Positions 35,722 to 44,343 of a DNA stretch of 64,000 nt are shown here, piece after piece (within the stretch, counting starts at the first letter, position 1; the number at the start of each line of letters is the position of its first letter). This stretch comes from Desulfobacteraceae bacterium. GTDB taxonomy: Bacteria; Desulfobacterota; Desulfobacteria; Desulfobacterales; Desulfosalsimonadaceae. The notes beneath the pieces were generated by a model. That model had not been told where the DNA came from and did no database searches. It worked only from the letters and a program-made list of their open reading frames with translations. The stretch is taken from the NCBI GenBank assembly GCA_011390465.1, contig JAABSH010000001.1, forward strand, positions 124,001-188,000, given 5' to 3'. The translations under genes and the position numbers were made by a program.

Positions 35722-36324
35722 TCAGGCCGCCACCGGGCTGCGGCATTCGCGCAACGGCCCCTGGTGTAAAAAATTTTCAATGAGCTTTTCGCCATTTTCC
35801 GTCATAAAGCTTTCCGGGTGAAACTGGACACCGGTCAGCAGCTGTTTTTTATGTGAGATTCCCATGACCACACCGTCTTCGGAACGGGCGGTAACGCGCA
35901 GATCCGGGGAGTTGATCGCCACCCGAAGCGAATGATAGCGGGCCGCTGTAAACGGAGACGGCAGGCCGTTAAAAACAGCGGTATTATCATGATAAACCCG
36001 GCTGGTCTTGCCGTGCACCGGCACCGGAGCGCGCACCGTATCCCCGCCCAGGGCGGCATTGATACACTGCATGCCCAGACACACCCCCAAAACAGGAATT
36101 TTCCCGGCAAAACAGGCGATTGCGGAAACAGAAAGGCCACTGTTTGCGGGATCTCCGGGGCCGGGGCTGATGACAAGATAATCCGGCAGCAGCGATTCCA
36201 TCTGCGCAAGGGTCAGTTTGTCGCTTCGGCACACTGTCACGGACAGGCTTTGATAAGCCAAAAACATCTGCACCAGGTTATGGGTAAAAGAATCATAATT
36301 ATCGATCACCAGAACGCGATTCAT
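35722..36324 (-). CDS. pabA: Glutamine amidotransferase component of aminodeoxychorismate/anthranilate synthase
   Basis: A 200-aa class I glutamine amidotransferase that supplies ammonia to PabB. The start NRVLVIDNYDSFTHNLVQMF is typical. Catalytic triad regions: GVCLGMQCI (Cys near residue 78), and HPESFM with the His and Glu near 170. LVISPGPGDP forms the oxyanion region. ATG at 36324 with GGAG upstream is chosen over an in-frame ATG at 36351, which lies inside the leader hairpin. TrpG is an alternative name, but 18-bp linkage to PabB-PabC favours folate synthesis. Confidence 0.93.
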   Translation of the reverse strand: MNRVLVIDNYDSFTHNLVQMFLAYQSLSVTVCRSDKLTLAQMESLLPDYLVISPGPGDPANSGLSVSAIACFAGKIPVLGVCLGMQCINAALGGDTVRAPVPVHGKTSRVYHDNTAVFNGLPSPFTAARYHSLRVAINSPDLRVTARSEDGVVMGISHKKQLLTGVQFHPESFMTENGEKLIENFLHQGPLRECRSPVAA

Positions 36325-36342
36325 TTGTCTTCTCCACAAAAA

Positions 36343-36374
36343 AAACGCCACCCCGACGAGTCTGGGTGGCGTTT
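36343..36374 (-). terminator. Intrinsic terminator-like hairpin in the pabA leader (possible attenuator)
   Basis: An 11-bp perfect stem (36343-36353 with 36364-36374) with a 10-nt loop. On the minus strand it runs straight into U8 (36345-36338). It ends only 14-19 bp before the pabA start codon and points in the same direction as pabA. No minus-strand gene lies upstream that would need a terminator. Confidence 0.7.
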
Positions 36375-36490
36375 GCCTGTTTCATAACTCTTTTAACTGA
36401 CGTTTATCAAAAATTTGGGTATTTTTTTAACTGTTGCCGCCATAAAAAGCAAGTCTAAACTTTCCTGTCAGTGCGCGTACTGGAAATACG

Positions 36491-36499
36491 ATTATAACA
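36491..36499 (-). promoter_or_regulatory. Extended -10 promoter for the pabA leader
   Basis: On the minus strand TGTTATAAT gives an extended -10 (TGn before a perfect TATAAT). The -35 is weak. Transcription would start near 36484, giving a leader of about 160 nt that contains the terminator-like hairpin. Confidence 0.55.
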
Positions 36500-36532
36500 T
36501 CAATAATTCCTGATTATTAAACAGTTTCGCGC

Positions 36533-36561
36533 TTGACAAAAGCCTTCAGTCCCTTTAAACT
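36533..36561 (+). promoter_or_regulatory. Promoter of the double-OmpA lipoprotein gene
   Basis: TTGACA (36533-36538), 17-bp spacer, TAAACT (36556-36561). The leader to the ATG at 36729 is about 160 nt. It contains two copies of CCGGATAAACAC, near 36673 and 36709. Confidence 0.55.
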
Positions 36562-36728
36562 GAAAAAGTTTTTATTGTCATCAGATCCGGATGCCGTGCA
36601 AAAAAGCACTGCCTGCACCACACACAAACAACATCCACGGTGATTATCCGCACCCCTTACCAAAAATAATTACCGGATAAACACCGAATGAAGAACCGAA
36701 TAACAGCCGGATAAACACTGGACGCTTA

Positions 36729-37883
36729 ATGAAACTTAATTTCTTTTCAGCGGGAATCCTGTACCTGACAATGGTCTGCCTGGTACTTATCATCGGGTGC
36801 AAATCCTTTCAAACCGCCTATTTCGGCATTGAAGACGAAGCCCTTACCGCGCCGGTGGAATTTTATCAGACCCGGCTGACGGTTGAATCCGCGAAAAAAT
36901 CCGCGGATTCTCTTTATGCGGAAAAAAAAATCGACCAGGCCATGGACCAGGGAGAGCAGGCCGCCATTGCCTACTGGAAATGCTTTGACCAGGCCGCCAA
37001 AAATATGCTGGCCGTGGCCCGCCAGTCCGCCTTCCGGTCCGAGCTGTTTCATCCCCAGCCCCCGCCGCCGGCTGCTGAACGGACCAGCGCCATCCCCGGC
37101 ACGCCGGAGACACCGGAAAGCCTGAAGGCGGACAACATGTTTGCCGGGGTCATTGCCCTGCCGCCGCGGATGATTCTGGAAACCGTTTATTTTGATTATG
37201 ATTCTTTCAAACTGTCCGCCTATGACAAAACCCTGCTCGAAAATCAGCTTCCGATATTAAAACAACACACGGATGTTGTCTTTGAAATTGCGGGCCACAC
37301 CGATGCCGCAGGCTCGGATGCCTACAACCAGATTTTGTCCGGAAGACGGGCGGGCAGTGTTAAAAATTATTTATCCGCCGGCGGCATTTCCGCAGATCAG
37401 CTCTATGTAATCAGTTATGGCGAATCCGATCCGTTTTATTCCAACAAAACCCCGGAAGGGCAGGCCAGAAACCGGCGCTCTGAAATCCGGGTTACCGGCT
37501 CCCTGCTGCCGGAAATTGCCTTAAAAAATATGGACACCCTGCCGGTCGGCACGACCCTTGAGGTTGTCCACTTCAATTTTGGCGAAGTTCAGTTGCTGCC
37601 GGTTTATCAGGCCCTGCTTGAAAAAACCGCCCCCCTTTTAAACAGCAGCCCGGAGGTAAAGCTGGAGATCACCGGCCACACGGACAGCTATGGATCGGAT
37701 AAAAAAAACCTGGCCCTGTCTTTAAAACGCACCAGCGCGGTCAAAGACTTCCTCATTGCCCGGGGGGTTTCCAAAAACCGTCTGACCACCGCCATTTATG
37801 CTGACAAACATCCCATCGCCTCCAACCTGACAGACATCGGTAAAAAATTAAACCGCCGGGTGGAAATAAAAATAGCGAATTAA
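36729..37883 (+). CDS. Lipoprotein with two tandem OmpA-like peptidoglycan-binding domains
   Basis: A 384-aa outer-membrane lipoprotein. The signal peptide ends in the lipobox LIIGC near residue 24. Residues 35-110 form a helical region (TVESAKKSADSLYAEKKIDQ) resembling DUF4398 helices. A first OmpA_C domain covers about 145-255: TVYFDYDSFKLSAYDK, then EIAGHTDAAGSDAYNQILSG and NRRSEIRV. A second covers about 270-384: VVHFNFGEVQLLP, EITGHTDSYGSDKKNLALS and NRRVEIKI. Both carry the D and R residues that contact meso-diaminopimelate. Having two domains in one chain is unusual and suggests bivalent anchoring to peptidoglycan. Confidence 0.88.
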   Translation: MKLNFFSAGILYLTMVCLVLIIGCKSFQTAYFGIEDEALTAPVEFYQTRLTVESAKKSADSLYAEKKIDQAMDQGEQAAIAYWKCFDQAAKNMLAVARQSAFRSELFHPQPPPPAAERTSAIPGTPETPESLKADNMFAGVIALPPRMILETVYFDYDSFKLSAYDKTLLENQLPILKQHTDVVFEIAGHTDAAGSDAYNQILSGRRAGSVKNYLSAGGISADQLYVISYGESDPFYSNKTPEGQARNRRSEIRVTGSLLPEIALKNMDTLPVGTTLEVVHFNFGEVQLLPVYQALLEKTAPLLNSSPEVKLEITGHTDSYGSDKKNLALSLKRTSAVKDFLIARGVSKNRLTTAIYADKHPIASNLTDIGKKLNRRVEIKIAN

Positions 37884-38083
37884 CCACTGTTTCAGTTGCC
37901 TTTTTATAATATGCTTCCCGTCGTCCTTTTCAGCATTATTTTCCCAAAAAACCCTTGTTTTTGCAGACTTTTTTTTCTGTTGACAGAAAACCCCGATCAA
38001 CAATAGTATACAACGTTTGTAAACAAAAAAACAGGAGCCGGCCCCTGTTGGCGCCTGGTGTTATTCACCCATAACAAAGAGTT

Positions 38084-38581
38084 TTGCCCATGCATCTGGA
38101 CTTGCAGAATATCCACGAAATTGATCTGTTCAAGGATCTGTCTTCCAATGAACTTGATAAAATTCTGCCGCATATTCATCCGGTTAAAATTTTCGAAGGC
38201 GAACGACTGATCCGGGAAGGGGATATCTCCCAGATTTTATACATCATTCTTTCAGGCCATTATCTTGTCTATTTTAAAGACGGCAGAGCGTTTACCCTGC
38301 ACAACAAGGGGGACATGATCGGCTGGACCACCATTGCCTCTCCGTTCAGATATCATGAAAGCGCGGTGGCCCTTACAGACGGCGAAGCCATCACCATCCC
38401 CATTGAAGATTTCTTCTATCTTATGCAGTCTGATTCAGATCTGGGCAATAAAATCACCCGAAAAGCAACAGAAGCCGTCCGCCAGCGAAAAGCCTTTGTC
38501 CGGGAAACCCTAATGGAAAACCGGCCGGAAAACCCAACCGCGGAAACCGACAAACACCCCTCGCCAGCAAAAGGAGTTTAA
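38084..38581 (+). CDS. Cyclic nucleotide-binding domain protein
   Basis: A 165-aa protein made almost entirely of one cNMP-binding beta-roll: LFKDLSSNELDKILPHIHPV, then EGERLIREGDISQILYIILS and GDMIGWTTI. The phosphate-binding cassette is atypical, so the ligand, if any, is uncertain. No C-terminal HTH is visible; the tail (after 130) is charged and low-complexity. It ends 2 bp before the OadG-like gene, suggesting co-transcription and a regulatory or sensing link with the Na+ pump subunits. An internal ATG two codons downstream is an alternative start. Confidence 0.8.
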   Translation: MPMHLDLQNIHEIDLFKDLSSNELDKILPHIHPVKIFEGERLIREGDISQILYIILSGHYLVYFKDGRAFTLHNKGDMIGWTTIASPFRYHESAVALTDGEAITIPIEDFFYLMQSDSDLGNKITRKATEAVRQRKAFVRETLMENRPENPTAETDKHPSPAKGV

Positions 38582-38583
38582 AT

Positions 38584-39024
38584 GTGAAAGGGTTAGAAGC
38601 CATTGCCTTTTATAATGGATGGAACATTTCAGCCACAGGGATACTGATCGTATTCACGGCCCTGTGCACCCTGTCTTTCATTATTTCCCAGCTTCACAAG
38701 GTATTGATGATCATTGAAAAAAAAGATCACTACATCACCAAAGCCAAAAAATTGCTTTCCCGTCGCCGACGAACCCGGCTGCGGCGGAAACTGCAGGTCG
38801 GCACCGGGTTTTACGCGTCCGCCCGGCAGTTCAATCTCTTGATCCGCTCTGTGAACGACCCGTTTTCACTGCCAAAACTGATTACCCTGGCAAAAAAAAT
38901 TGATATTGCCCGTCCTTACGCCACGGTCAGCGAGCTGCTGACCGCGGACATCATTGTTCCGAATGAAAAAGGCTATTTTTCCTGGGATCAGGACGCCTAT
39001 AAAAACATACTTGGAAAGGAGTAA
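38584..39024 (+). CDS. OadG-like small subunit of a sodium-pumping decarboxylase
   Basis: A 146-aa protein with one N-terminal membrane segment (ISATGILIVFTALCTLSFII) followed by a basic cytoplasmic part (KKLLSRRRRTRLRRKLQVGT). The N-terminus GWNISATGILIVFTAL resembles the gamma subunit of oxaloacetate or methylmalonyl-CoA decarboxylases. Start is GTG at 38584, with AAAGGAG upstream. Its extended C-terminus is longer than the usual 80-90 residues. It is 10 bp upstream of the beta subunit gene. The assignment rests on the membrane segment, size and neighbour. Confidence 0.75.
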   Translation: MKGLEAIAFYNGWNISATGILIVFTALCTLSFIISQLHKVLMIIEKKDHYITKAKKLLSRRRRTRLRRKLQVGTGFYASARQFNLLIRSVNDPFSLPKLITLAKKIDIARPYATVSELLTADIIVPNEKGYFSWDQDAYKNILGKE

Positions 39025-39034
39025 AAACAATCCC

Positions 39035-40159
39035 ATGGAACTGCTGATGGATTTTTTCGCCAATACCGGATTCGCCCTGGCGGATTACCGGAATTTTATC
39101 ATGCTGGGTATTGGGGCTGTTTTTATATATCTTGGCATTGCCAAACATTACGAGCCCCTGCTCCTGGTGCCCATTGGATTTGGCATTCTCGTGGGCAATA
39201 TTCCGGTGTTCAAAGGCCTGGGCCTGGGCATTTATGAAGAAAACAGCGTCCTGCATTATCTTTATTTCGGGGTAACCCAGGGCATTTATCCGCCCCTTAT
39301 TTTTCTGGGCATCGGCGCCATGACGGATTTTTCCACCCTCCTTGCCCGGCCCGTGCTCATGCTGCTGGGCGCGGCGGCCCAGACCGGCATTTTTCTGACC
39401 TTTCTCGGGGCTTTGGCCCTGGGATTTGTGCCCAAAGAAGCTGCCTCCATCGGTATTATCGGGGGCGCGGACGGCCCTACCGCGATTTTTCTGACCGCCC
39501 AGCTGGCCAAGGATCTGATCGGTCCCATTGCAGTGGCGGCTTACTCCTATATGGCCCTGGTGCCGGTGATCCAGCCGCCCATTATGAAACTTTTGACCAC
39601 CCGAAAAGAACGCCTGATCCGCATGGAAGAACCCAGAACCGTTTCAAAACTGGAAAAAATGATTTTCCCCATTGTTGCGCTGGTCCTCTGCTGTTTTATC
39701 GCACCGGCGGCCATTCCGCTTTTGGGCATGCTCTGTTTCGGCAACCTTTTAAAAGAAGCCGTGGTCACGGAACGGCTGGCAGTGGCGGCCCGGACCGCGA
39801 TCATTGACACGGTGACCATTCTGCTGGGCCTGACAGTGGGGGCCAGCACCCAGGCGGATGTATTTCTGACCCCCAAATCCGTGGGCATTTTTGTGCTGGG
39901 TGCGGCGTCTTTTTGCGTGGCCACAGCGTGCGGACTGTTGTTTGCCAAGTTCATGAACCTGTTTTTGCGCACCAAAATCAACCCGCTGCTGGGGGCTGCC
40001 GGGGTGTCTGCGGTGCCGGATTCCGCCCGGGTGGTTCAAATCGTGGGTCAACAGGAAGATCCCACCAATTTTCTGCTGATGCACGCCATGGCCCCCAATA
40101 TTTCCGGGGTAATTGGATCTGCCGTGGCCGCCGGCGTGCTGTGGAGCTTTATGATGTAA
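39035..40159 (+). CDS. Sodium ion-translocating decarboxylase beta subunit (OadB/GcdB type)
   Basis: The Na+-translocating membrane subunit of the biotin-dependent decarboxylase family, which couples decarboxylation of carboxybiotin to Na+ export. About ten hydrophobic segments span 374 aa. The signature GIIGGADGPTAIFLTAQLA (about 145-163) carries the conserved Asp needed for Na+ translocation. The C-terminal NFLLMHAMAPNISGVIGSAV is typical. The start at 39035 follows TTGGAAAGGAG. No carboxyltransferase (alpha) or biotin-carrier gene lies beside it, so partner subunits must be encoded elsewhere. Confidence 0.92.
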   Translation: MELLMDFFANTGFALADYRNFIMLGIGAVFIYLGIAKHYEPLLLVPIGFGILVGNIPVFKGLGLGIYEENSVLHYLYFGVTQGIYPPLIFLGIGAMTDFSTLLARPVLMLLGAAAQTGIFLTFLGALALGFVPKEAASIGIIGGADGPTAIFLTAQLAKDLIGPIAVAAYSYMALVPVIQPPIMKLLTTRKERLIRMEEPRTVSKLEKMIFPIVALVLCCFIAPAAIPLLGMLCFGNLLKEAVVTERLAVAARTAIIDTVTILLGLTVGASTQADVFLTPKSVGIFVLGAASFCVATACGLLFAKFMNLFLRTKINPLLGAAGVSAVPDSARVVQIVGQQEDPTNFLLMHAMAPNISGVIGSAVAAGVLWSFMM

Positions 40160-40197
40160 TCTGATTCACCAACAGACTTATAAACGCCAACGCCAAC

Positions 40198-41205
40198 ATG
40201 TCTTCAACCACCGCAGACCAGATAAACCGGTTTTACGCGCAATTTACCGGCTTTGACCATGTCCTTATCCTGATCAATGCAGATCCGGATTCCATTGCCA
40301 GCGCCATGGCGGTAAAACGGGTGTTGTGGCGCCGGGTCATCAATGTCACCATTTCAAACATCAATACCATTACCCGGCCGGACAACATGGCCATGATCCG
40401 GCTCCTGGATGTTACCCTGATTCACATCACCAAAGTCGATCCCCGCCATTACAATAAATTTATCATCATCGACTCCCAGCCGGACCACAATGACGCCTTT
40501 GGCGATTTCACCTATACCGCCATCATCGATCATCACACGGATTCCGGCATAGATGCGCCCTACCGGGATATCCGCCCGCAATACGGTGCCACGGCGTCCA
40601 TCATGACCGAATACCTGCGCGCCGCAAAGATAAAACCGTCCCAACACCTGGCCACCGGGCTTTTTTATGCCATTAAAACCGATACTGCCAATTTTGAGCG
40701 AAAGGCCATTGATGCGGACATGCGAGCCTTTCAGTATCTGTTCAAACACACCAACATTCATCTGGCCCGGAAAATTGAACAGGTGGATCTGCGGCTGGAT
40801 TTTATGGATGACTTTAAAAAAGCCATCACGGATCATGTGATTTCCCGGAATAAAATTTTCGCGAACCTCGGCACGGTCACGAATCCGGATATCTGCGTGC
40901 TGATTGCGGATTTTTTCATGCGATTCAATCTAATCGCCTGGAGTGTGGTATTCGGGATCCATGAAGACAAACTGATTATTGTGGTCCGCAATGACGGAAC
41001 ACGCAAAAACGCCGGCGCCCTGCTGACGGCCAGATTCGGAAACATGGGATCTGCCGGCGGGCACCAGAGCATGGCCCGGGCCGAGGTGGAAATTGACAGA
41101 CTTTCCGAAATAATCGACATACATGACCCTAAAAAATTAAGTACCTGGATGGTCCACCAGTTTGAAAACCAGAAAAAAACCCCAAATTCCCGGGCCACCC
41201 CTTAA
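40198..41205 (+). CDS. DHH family phosphoesterase
   Basis: A 335-aa soluble phosphoesterase of the DHH/DHHA1 superfamily, which includes nanoRNases (NrnA) and c-di-AMP phosphodiesterases. Mn-binding motifs are visible: HVLILINADPDSIASAMAVK (D-x-D near residue 29), IDSQPDHND, and the DHH motif IIDHHTDSG near residue 115. The C-terminal DHHA1 glycine-rich motif reads GSAGGHQSMARAEVE near residue 290. Exact substrate is unclear. It follows oadB by 38 bp and may be in the same transcript. A GGGATGCTG/CAGTATCCC hairpin at 41224-41249 follows the gene. Confidence 0.87.
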   Translation: MSSTTADQINRFYAQFTGFDHVLILINADPDSIASAMAVKRVLWRRVINVTISNINTITRPDNMAMIRLLDVTLIHITKVDPRHYNKFIIIDSQPDHNDAFGDFTYTAIIDHHTDSGIDAPYRDIRPQYGATASIMTEYLRAAKIKPSQHLATGLFYAIKTDTANFERKAIDADMRAFQYLFKHTNIHLARKIEQVDLRLDFMDDFKKAITDHVISRNKIFANLGTVTNPDICVLIADFFMRFNLIAWSVVFGIHEDKLIIVVRNDGTRKNAGALLTARFGNMGSAGGHQSMARAEVEIDRLSEIIDIHDPKKLSTWMVHQFENQKKTPNSRATP

Positions 41206-41317
41206 TTTTGGCCGCATGTTTCAGGGATGCTGTATTTGCCAGTATCCCTTGATGCTGCTTTTTGCAGCTCAGAATTCATATCCCGACAGTTTTAACCCTT
41301 AAAATGGACGGTTTAAT

Positions 41318-42022
41318 ATGTTTTATCCTGTAAACCTGGACATCAGAGGCCGGCATTGCCTGGTGGTGGGCGGCGGCGGCGTGGCCTCCCGCAAAGCACA
41401 CACCCTGCTGGAATGCGAAGCCATTGTGACGGTGGTCAGCCCGGAGTTTTCCGAAGCACTGACAAAAATGGCCTCACTGCCATCCCTCGCCCATACCCTT
41501 ACCCTGATCCGCCGACCGTATCAGTCATCGGATCTGGACGGCAAATTCCTGGTCATCGGCGCCACCAATGATCCGGCCTTGAACCGCCAGGTCAACGCGG
41601 ACGCGGAAGCCCGCAACATGCTCTGCAACATTGCGGATGTCCCCGATATCTGCAACTTTATCCTGCCGTCAATTATCCGGCGCGGTGATCTGTGCATTGC
41701 CATCTCCACTTCCGGAAAAAGCCCGGCCTTTGCCAAATGGCTCCGGAAAAAACTTGAAAAAACATTCGGAGACGAGTATGCCCTGTTTCTTGCCTTGATG
41801 GGGGTAATCCGGAAAAAACTGCTCGAGGAACAACACGCGCCGGAAGCCCACAAACCCTTGTTTGAAAAACTCATTGAAAATGACCTGCTCGCCATGATCA
41901 AAAACAACGACCCGGAAGCCATCAACAGGCTGCTGTCATCTGTTCTGGGCAGCGGCTACCGCTATGATGAACTCCTGGCTGCGGCTGCGGCGGAAGGTGA
42001 CAGGGCCGCAAAATCGGTTTGA
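41318..42022 (+). CDS. Precorrin-2 dehydrogenase / sirohydrochlorin ferrochelatase
   Basis: NAD-dependent siroheme-synthase N-terminal (CysG-N/SirC/Met8p) protein, 234 aa, converting precorrin-2 to sirohydrochlorin and possibly inserting iron. The Rossmann motif is VVGGGGVASRKAHTLL near residues 14-29. CNIADVPDICNFILPSIIRR and IAISTSGKSPAFAKWLRKKL are strongly diagnostic. Siroheme is the cofactor of dissimilatory sulfite reductase, so demand is high in sulfate reducers. It leads the sirC-hemX-hemA tetrapyrrole set, with hemX 10 bp downstream. Confidence 0.93.
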   Translation: MFYPVNLDIRGRHCLVVGGGGVASRKAHTLLECEAIVTVVSPEFSEALTKMASLPSLAHTLTLIRRPYQSSDLDGKFLVIGATNDPALNRQVNADAEARNMLCNIADVPDICNFILPSIIRRGDLCIAISTSGKSPAFAKWLRKKLEKTFGDEYALFLALMGVIRKKLLEEQHAPEAHKPLFEKLIENDLLAMIKNNDPEAINRLLSSVLGSGYRYDELLAAAAAEGDRAAKSV

Positions 42023-42032
42023 GGACAGGGAA

Positions 42033-42854
42033 ATGACATCGATTCTCTTTATCATTATTCTCATGTACCTGCTGGGGGCCATGGGCTATATTTTATATCT
42101 GTGCGCCCAGAAGCCGCTGTATCACCGCTGGGGCTACCGGGTCATGATGGCCGGGTTTCTGCTTCACACCCTGGCCATCGGATATGAATTTTTCCGCATC
42201 GGCCATATTCCGGCCCAGAATTTACACCAGAACCTGATCCTGACGGGCTGGTCCCTGTCCGGGGTGTTTCTGTTTATTAAATATCGGTATCGGCTCAATA
42301 TTTTGGGAGTGTTTGCGGCCCCCCTGACCGCGGCGGTCATGATTGCCGCCTTTTGCGTGCCGTCTGTGGCGGTGGCGCCCACCCCTGTGTTCAAAAGCCT
42401 GTGGCTGGTCATCCATATTGTCATCATCTTTGTTGCCGAAGCCGCGCTGGCCCTGGCCGGGGGCGCCGGCGTCCTGTATCTGATTCAGGAAAACGCCATC
42501 AAAACCAAATCCCATCGTTTCTTTTTCAAGCGCCTGCCGTCTCTTGAATTTCTGGATAAAACCGGCTATGGATTCATTGTCACCGGATTTACCCTGCTCA
42601 CAGTGGGCCTTATCACGGGATTTGTGTATGCCCAGCTGGTCTGGGGAAAATTCTGGAGCTGGGACAACAAGGAAATCTGGTCCGTCATCACCTGGCTGAT
42701 TTATGCGGCCCTGCTGCACGGCCGGCTGGTTTCCGGCTGGCGGGGCCGACGGTCCGCCGTCATGGCCATTGCCGGCCTTGCCGCGCTGCTGTTCACCTTT
42801 TTCGGGGTCAATTTTCTGCTGGAGGGTCACCATGACGAATTCACGAAATGGTAA
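42033..42854 (+). CDS. CcsA/HemX-type cytochrome c assembly membrane protein
   Basis: A 273-aa polytopic protein with about eight hydrophobic segments. The haem-handling WWD-like loop reads WGKFWSWDNKEIWSVITWL near residue 210, and conserved histidines are present (HTLAIGYEF, IHIVIIF, LLHGRL). CcsA proteins deliver haem in System II cytochrome c maturation. HemX forms next to hemA can regulate glutamyl-tRNA reductase level. ATG at 42033 (GAGGACAGGG upstream) is preferred over an earlier ATG at 41964 inside sirC. It overlaps hemA by 23 bp. Confidence 0.88.
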   Translation: MTSILFIIILMYLLGAMGYILYLCAQKPLYHRWGYRVMMAGFLLHTLAIGYEFFRIGHIPAQNLHQNLILTGWSLSGVFLFIKYRYRLNILGVFAAPLTAAVMIAAFCVPSVAVAPTPVFKSLWLVIHIVIIFVAEAALALAGGAGVLYLIQENAIKTKSHRFFFKRLPSLEFLDKTGYGFIVTGFTLLTVGLITGFVYAQLVWGKFWSWDNKEIWSVITWLIYAALLHGRLVSGWRGRRSAVMAIAGLAALLFTFFGVNFLLEGHHDEFTKW

Positions 42855-44154
42855 TGGCGACCCCGTGACGGTTCCGGATCTGTCCCGTATTATGGTTATC
42901 GGCGTCAATCACCGTTCCGCACCCGTGGAACTGCGGGAAAAACTGGCGTTCAGCCCTGAAGAAGCGGAAAAAGCCCTTCACCTGCTTCAGGATTCGCCGC
43001 ACATCAATGAATCCATGATCGTTTCCACCTGCAACCGGGTGGAGATACTGATGGTAACCCAGGACCAGTCCCTGGCCCTTGAAACCATTTTATCCTTTAT
43101 GGCGGCCGCCAAAGCCATCTCCCGGCCCCGGCTTCAGGAATGCCTCTATGTTCACACCGGAGACCGGGCCGTGACCCACATCTTCCGGGTGGCGGCAAGC
43201 CTGGATTCCATGATGATCGGTGAACCCCAGATCCTTGGCCAGGTCAAGGACGCCTTTAAAACCGCGGTGGCCAAAAAAAGCACCGGCCTGATCCTCAACC
43301 GGCTTCTGCACAAGACCTTTTCCGTGGCAAAACGGGTGCGCCATGAAACCGGCATTGGCGGGCATGCGGTCTCTATCAGCTATGCCGCGGTGGAACTGGC
43401 CAGAAAAATCTTTGACACCCTGGACGACAAAACCGTGCTCCTGGTCGGCGCCGGAGAAATGGCGGAACTGGCGGTGGAGCACCTTATCCGGAATCATTCC
43501 GGCACAGGCCGGCTTCTGGTGGCCAACCGGACCTTTTCCGTGGGCGTGGAACTGGCCGGCCGGTACAACGGCCTTGCCATTCATCTGCAGGAAATTCCGG
43601 AAAAACTGAAAACCGTGGATATTATTATCAGTTCCACCGGATCACCGGACTATGTTATCACCAAAGACCATGTCAAACCGGTAATGCGCTCCAGAAAACA
43701 CCGGCCCCTGTTTTTCATTGATATTGCCGTTCCCCGGGACATTGATCCGGCCATCAACCGGATTTCCAATGCCTATGTTTATGATATTGACGATCTTCAG
43801 GGCGTGATCAGCGAAAACATAGAAGCCCGGACCATGGAATCCGTCAAGGCCGAACGGATTATCCATGAATCCGTGATTAAATTTGCCCAGTGGTATGAAA
43901 GCCTGGAGGTGGTCCCCACTATTGTGGATTTAAGAACCAAACTGAGTGCCATTGCCCACGCCGAGCTGACCAAAACCCTGAACGGGCTGCCCCATTTTTC
44001 GCCGGCGGATCGCCAGGCCCTTGAAAAAATGACTGAATCCCTTATCAACAAAGTCCTCCATGACCCCACCCTGTTTCTGAAAAACCCCGGATCCCACCGA
44101 AATAAATCCGTTTATCTTGACTTTACCCGCAAGCTGTTCCACCTGGACCCCTGA
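42832..44154 (+). CDS. hemA: Glutamyl-tRNA reductase
   Basis: First committed step of C5-pathway tetrapyrrole synthesis: reduces glutamyl-tRNA to glutamate-1-semialdehyde using NADPH. The N-terminal catalytic domain has IGVNHRSAPVELREKL and the nucleophile cysteine in VSTCNRVEIL near residue 64. The NADPH domain shows VLLVGAGEMAELAVEH near residue 204. A C-terminal dimerisation helix follows. The start at 42832 (GGAGGGTCACC upstream) gives 440 aa, the normal size; a frame opening at 42703 would lie within hemX. It closes the sirC-hemX-hemA operon. Confidence 0.96.
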   Translation: MTNSRNGNGDPVTVPDLSRIMVIGVNHRSAPVELREKLAFSPEEAEKALHLLQDSPHINESMIVSTCNRVEILMVTQDQSLALETILSFMAAAKAISRPRLQECLYVHTGDRAVTHIFRVAASLDSMMIGEPQILGQVKDAFKTAVAKKSTGLILNRLLHKTFSVAKRVRHETGIGGHAVSISYAAVELARKIFDTLDDKTVLLVGAGEMAELAVEHLIRNHSGTGRLLVANRTFSVGVELAGRYNGLAIHLQEIPEKLKTVDIIISSTGSPDYVITKDHVKPVMRSRKHRPLFFIDIAVPRDIDPAINRISNAYVYDIDDLQGVISENIEARTMESVKAERIIHESVIKFAQWYESLEVVPTIVDLRTKLSAIAHAELTKTLNGLPHFSPADRQALEKMTESLINKVLHDPTLFLKNPGSHRNKSVYLDFTRKLFHLDP

Positions 44155-44343
44155 TTATCAATATGGCTGGGGCATTGTCCTTTCCATCCGCCGGAGACAG
44201 GGGCCGTTATCGGAAGTGAACTTTTTCCTTTGCATTTGTCAAAAATCATGATACTAAAATTTTCTTTATAAAAGAATCTTCTGAATTTCCATTGAAAATG
44301 CCGGCAACGCCAATTTCCTGATGCGCGAGGAAGGGATTGTACC

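Noticed and set aside
37972-37989. TTTTCTG/CAGAAAA hairpin after the double-OmpA gene
   Set aside because: Only seven AT-rich pairs with no following U-tract; too weak to call a terminator.
41224-41249. GGGATGCTG/CAGTATCCC hairpin after the DHH gene
   Set aside because: Contains a wobble pair and lacks a U-run; noted with the gene but not called as a terminator.
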